A stretch of DNA of 64,000 bases from Bacteroidota bacterium. GTDB lineage: Bacteria; Bacteroidota; Bacteroidia; Chitinophagales; Saprospiraceae. Location of the stretch: contig WGNL01000018.1 of NCBI GenBank assembly GCA_016124585.1, forward strand, positions 1-64,000, read 5' to 3'. How positions within the stretch are numbered: the stretch's first letter is position 1; every line of letters starts with the position of its first letter. The position numbers and the translations under genes are program-made. This document shows positions 61,096 to 64,000 of this stretch, piece by piece. The notes under the pieces were generated by a model. The model had not been told where the DNA came from. It made no database searches and was given only the letters and a program-made list of their open reading frames with translations.

Positions 61096-63225
61096 ATGAC
61101 CTACGACACCAGTAACATCCGTAATGTCGTTATGCTGGGTCACCCCGGCAGCGGAAAAACGACTTTGGCAGAAACCATGCTCTTCGAGTCCGGCGGCATC
61201 AGCCGCCGGGGTACCGTGCAGGAGCAAAACACCGTTTCTGATTACACCGACCTTGAGCACGAGCGCGGCAATTCCATCTTCTCCACCCTGATGCACGACG
61301 ATTGGCGAGGCAACAAGATCAACGTGCTGGACACCCCTGGTTCTGATGATTTCGTGGGCGAGGTTGTCGCTTCGCTAAAAGTGGCTTCCACCGGCCTGAT
61401 GGTACTCAACGCCAAAAGCGGTGTAGAAGTAGGCACTGAACTGCTTTGGGAGTATGTTGAAAATTTTCACGCCCCTTGTCTTTTTATCGTCAACCAAATA
61501 GACCACGAAAAATCCGATTATGAAGCCACAGTGGAGCAGGCTCGGGCACGATTTGGGAACAAAGTGCTGCCGCTTCAATACCCTATGAACCCAGGTAATG
61601 GCTTCAACTCCATCATTGATGCACTGCGAATGGTCATGTATGTATTTCCGGCAGATGGTGGAAAACCAGAAAAAAAACCAATACCAGATTCTGAAAAAAA
61701 CCGGGCAGACGAAATGCACCGGGCCATCGTGGAGGCTGCTGCTGAGAATGATGAAACCTTGATGGAACGCTACTTTGAACAGGGTGAACTTTCGGAGGAA
61801 GACCTGACAGCAGGCTTGAAAATGGCCATTGCAAACCGCACCGTTTATCCACTATTCTGCTGCTCTGCAATCAACAACATGGGCAGCGGGCGCATCATGG
61901 GCTTCATCAATGATATCTGCCCATCGCCCGCCGAGCGTTCTGCTGTAAAATTGGAAGATGGTTCTGAATTGAAAATGGACCCAAAGGGAGACACTACCAT
62001 TTTTATCTTCAAAACCCACCACGAACCACGTGTAGGTATCATTTCCTATTTCAAGGTTTTCTCCGGCGTGCTTCATACAGGCGACGAGCTAGTGAACGCT
62101 GACAACCGCACGGTGGAACGCTTTGGTCAACTATACTTAGCCAACGGCAAAACCCGGGAAGCCGCCAATGAATTGAAAGCGGGGGACCTTGGTTGTACCG
62201 TCAAGCTCAAAAATTCGCATACCAACCAAACGCTGAACAAAAAAGGCGTTGATCGCAAAATAGACCCGATTCATTTCCCCAATTCTCGAATCGAAGTAGC
62301 TGTACAACCACCTAGCAAGAACGACATGGAGAAACTGATGAAGGCGCTTCACGCAATTTCAGAAGAAGATCCAACCCTGAAAGTCATCCAATCCGCCACG
62401 TTGAAGCAGACCATCCTTGAAGGCCAAGGCCAGCTTCACCTTGACCTTGTGAAGCACCGAATCGAACAAGAATATGGAGTGGGCATGGAATTTATCAAGC
62501 CAAAAATCCCGTACCGGGAAACGATTACGAAGGAGTCGAACGAGGTCTACCGCCATAAAAAACAAACAGGTGGCGCAGGGCAGTTTGCTGAGGTACACAT
62601 GCGCATTGAACCCTACCACGACGGTATGTCCGACCCACATGGACTCACTGTTCGAAACAAAGATGTTGAATCGTTGCCTTGGGGTGGCGAGCTAGCATTC
62701 TACTGGTGCATCGTAGGTGGCTCAATTGACAGTCGTTTTTCGAGTGCCATAAAGAAGGGTGTGCTGCAAAAAATGGAAGAAGGGCCACTTACTGGTTCCA
62801 ATTGCCAAGATATTCGGGTTAGTATTTACGATGGCAAAATGCACCCGGTGGATTCGAATGACATGGCATTCATGACGGCAAGCATTCAAGCCTTCCGGGC
62901 CAATTTTGAGAAGGCTGCCGCGCAAATCATGGAACCGATTTACGACGTTGAGATCCTTTGCGACGGCGAAGTGATGGGCGATGTGATGGGCGACCTGCAA
63001 ACCCGCCGGGCAATCATCATGGGCATGGATGCTGATGGGCATTACCAGAAAATTATGGCTCGAATTCCGCTGGCAGAAATGTACCAGTATTCTTCCACAC
63101 TTCGGGCTATTTCGCAAGGAAAGGCTAAGTTTAGCCGGGCGTTCGCTGAGTATGCGCCTGTGCCAAACGATATCCAGCAGCGCCTCATTGCGGAGCACAA
63201 GGCCACACTACAAGAAGAAGATTAA
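61096..63225 (+). CDS. Elongation factor G-like GTPase
   Basis: A 709-residue translation-factor-like GTPase. G1 GHPGSGKTTL (~15-24), G3 DTPGSDDF, G4 NQIDHEK, followed by EF-G domains II-V (PYRETITKESNEVYRHKKQTGGAGQFAEV in domain IV and GDVMGDLQTRRAIIMGMDADGHYQ in domain V). Bacteroidota commonly carry this second EF-G (FusA2-like) beside the canonical fusA. The exact function (stress, ribosome recycling or accessory translocation) is unresolved. Confidence 0.92.
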   Translation: MTYDTSNIRNVVMLGHPGSGKTTLAETMLFESGGISRRGTVQEQNTVSDYTDLEHERGNSIFSTLMHDDWRGNKINVLDTPGSDDFVGEVVASLKVASTGLMVLNAKSGVEVGTELLWEYVENFHAPCLFIVNQIDHEKSDYEATVEQARARFGNKVLPLQYPMNPGNGFNSIIDALRMVMYVFPADGGKPEKKPIPDSEKNRADEMHRAIVEAAAENDETLMERYFEQGELSEEDLTAGLKMAIANRTVYPLFCCSAINNMGSGRIMGFINDICPSPAERSAVKLEDGSELKMDPKGDTTIFIFKTHHEPRVGIISYFKVFSGVLHTGDELVNADNRTVERFGQLYLANGKTREAANELKAGDLGCTVKLKNSHTNQTLNKKGVDRKIDPIHFPNSRIEVAVQPPSKNDMEKLMKALHAISEEDPTLKVIQSATLKQTILEGQGQLHLDLVKHRIEQEYGVGMEFIKPKIPYRETITKESNEVYRHKKQTGGAGQFAEVHMRIEPYHDGMSDPHGLTVRNKDVESLPWGGELAFYWCIVGGSIDSRFSSAIKKGVLQKMEEGPLTGSNCQDIRVSIYDGKMHPVDSNDMAFMTASIQAFRANFEKAAAQIMEPIYDVEILCDGEVMGDVMGDLQTRRAIIMGMDADGHYQKIMARIPLAEMYQYSSTLRAISQGKAKFSRAFAEYAPVPNDIQQRLIAEHKATLQEED

Positions 63226-63306
63226 ACGTGTTCTGGTTTTAAAGAACTTTAGGTTTCAGCAGCACTGCTTTTTGAAACTTGAAGTTCTGGGCCAGAAACC
63301 AAAAAG

Positions 63307-63343
63307 AAAAGCCCTTGCGGAAATTCCGTCAAGGGCTTTTTTT
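63307..63343. terminator. Bidirectional intrinsic terminator shared by EF-G-like gene and tRNA-Gln
   Basis: AAAAGCCCTTGCGG pairs with CCGTCAAGGGCTTTT (one bulge), followed by TTT on the plus strand; the minus strand gives TTTTCTTTTT after the stem. It lies 81 bp after the EF-G-like stop and 1 bp from the tRNA 3' end. Confidence 0.85.
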
Positions 63344-63344
63344 G

Positions 63345-63415
63345 TTGGCCTACAAGGATTCGAACCTCGACAGGCAGAACCAAAATCTGATGTGCTACCG
63401 TTACACCATAGGCCA
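63345..63415 (-). tRNA. tRNA-Gln (anticodon TTG)
   Basis: Minus strand. The acceptor stem TGGCCTA pairs with TAGGCCA (63409-63415 and 63346-63352), discriminator A at 63345. The anticodon loop TTTTGGT (63385-63379) has anticodon TTG at 63383-63381. The T arm carries GGTTCGAATCC. D-loop residues GGTA are present. CCA is not encoded. Confidence 0.95.
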
Positions 63416-63514
63416 AACTCAGTGCCTTTTTTCAAAAGCGTGGCAAAGGTATAACGTTTTTGTAATTTTATAAAGTTCTCGTTTGAAAAAATTTTCTTTA
63501 GCAGCAATCCTAAT

Positions 63515-63868
63515 CTATTTTACCTCCCTCTTAAGTGCCTCCAATACTTGGGGCAAATTGGCATTCAAGGTGTCAACGAGACTTGGGGCAAGCTGAATGT
63601 CGGTCTTGTATTTTGTGATTCGCTCCAACTCCTTGTTCGCATTCGTCATGTCATCATTGCCAACAAAAGCCAAAGTGGACTTCATTTTATGGCTTACCCG
63701 AGTCAATTCATCCCAGTTTTCAGCTTGGCAAAGCTCCTGAATCTTGCCCATTTCTTCAGGAAGTTCCTCCAAGAGCATAGCCAGCATGGTTTGTATCATC
63801 TCGTCGTCGTTATCTGCCATAAGGCGCAGATAGTCTAGGTTGATATGGGTAGTAGATGTAGCTTGCAT
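63515..63868 (-). CDS. Hpt (histidine phosphotransfer) domain protein
   Basis: A 117-residue single-domain Hpt protein. Phospho-acceptor His60 lies in VSHKMKSTLAFVGN; the four-helix bundle is predicted throughout. It relays phosphate between a hybrid kinase and a response regulator. The regulator encoded immediately upstream (its stop is 3 bp before this ATG) is the likely partner, in the same operon. Confidence 0.9.
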   Translation of the reverse strand: MQATSTTHINLDYLRLMADNDDEMIQTMLAMLLEELPEEMGKIQELCQAENWDELTRVSHKMKSTLAFVGNDDMTNANKELERITKYKTDIQLAPSLVDTLNANLPQVLEALKREVK

Positions 63869-63871
63869 GTT

Positions 63872-64000
63872 TTACAGATGTTTGACGTACTTCGAAATTT
63901 TTTGAAAAAGGTCATCTGGTTCAAAAGGTTTAAGCACGAAATCATCCATGCCGTATTCTTTGTATTTCCCATCCTTAGCCACATGTGCATGGGCAGTCAT
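63872..64000 (-). CDS. Response regulator receiver domain, C-terminal fragment
   Basis: Open to the window edge. The 42 visible residues (MTAHAHVAKDGKYKEYGMDD then FVLKPFEPDDLFQKISKYVKHL) match the end of a REC domain, with the switch Thr/Ala in MTAHA and the conserved Lys-Pro in VLKPF. The gene continues beyond 64000; it may be a stand-alone REC or the C-terminus of a hybrid kinase. It is 3 bp upstream of the Hpt gene. Confidence 0.85.
   Translation of the reverse strand: MTAHAHVAKDGKYKEYGMDDFVLKPFEPDDLFQKISKYVKHL

Overview
The window is about 64 kb of chromosome from a Bacteroidota bacterium, most likely of the Saprospiria or a related lineage. This rests on several signs: carboxypeptidase-regulatory-domain TonB receptors paired with a DUF4249 lipoprotein, a C-terminal segment resembling a type IX secretion tail, a fused CcoNO cbb3 oxidase, a serine palmitoyltransferase ceramide operon, TAnnTTTG-type promoter elements and very weak Shine-Dalgarno sequences. 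Most genes are moderately GC-rich. The left edge (1-4360) and one Mrr-type gene (43732-44607) are visibly AT-rich and look accessory. No insertion sequence, phage or CRISPR array was recognised.

Layout. 1-4980: accessory flank with an M4-type secreted metallopeptidase, small unknown genes and a 21-bp repeat tract. 5105-12868: hflX, an EnvC-like protein, a DUF4292 lipoprotein, a TonB receptor/DUF4249 pair and an M23 peptidase. 12986-22260: a complete cbb3 oxidase locus on the minus strand (ccoS, ccoNO, ccoQ, ccoP, ccoG, ccoH, ccoI, SafE-like). 22380-34425: a stress/low-oxygen island with two Usp proteins, a VIT/CCC1 transporter, three CBS-pair proteins, two Hsp20s, thioredoxin, an AarF kinase, and a PAS histidine kinase plus a REC-cNMP-HTH regulator. 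34463-42642: housekeeping and catabolic genes (TlpA-like, rsmA, pdxA, NdpA-like, hmgA, ctp, MBL hydrolase). 42777-48024: PAP2/Aur1-like enzyme, Mrr, then Spt, GNAT (probable ceramide synthase) and epimerase (probable ceramide reductase). 48109-60622: arginine decarboxylase, lipB, a PLP decarboxylase, BI-1, moeA, a DUF5009 acyltransferase and a membrane adenylate cyclase. 61096-64000: EF-G-like GTPase, tRNA-Gln, an Hpt protein and the tail of a response regulator.

Main discovery. Intergenic regions of the stress island carry a palindrome TGAC-N4-RTCA, typical of the CRP/FNR superfamily. At several promoters it sits 29.5-30.5 bp upstream of a TAnnTTTG element, about position -42. At two loci the sites are in tandem exactly 22 bp apart. 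Targets include ccoS, an unknown gene next to usp, an hsp20 and a CBS gene. Two further such promoters are followed within 65-90 nt by an intrinsic terminator with no ORF between, suggesting two small RNAs, one of them resembling FnrS in logic. The REC-CRP protein encoded inside the island is the obvious candidate regulator. The gene content parallels mycobacterial DosR and proteobacterial Anr/FNR regulons.

Other structure: a 163-bp single-centre palindrome (8543-8705), a 44-bp tandem array whose units contain an internal dyad (38415-38640), and at least a dozen intergenic inverted repeats built from iterated short words, each with a different sequence but the same architecture, usually at gene ends.
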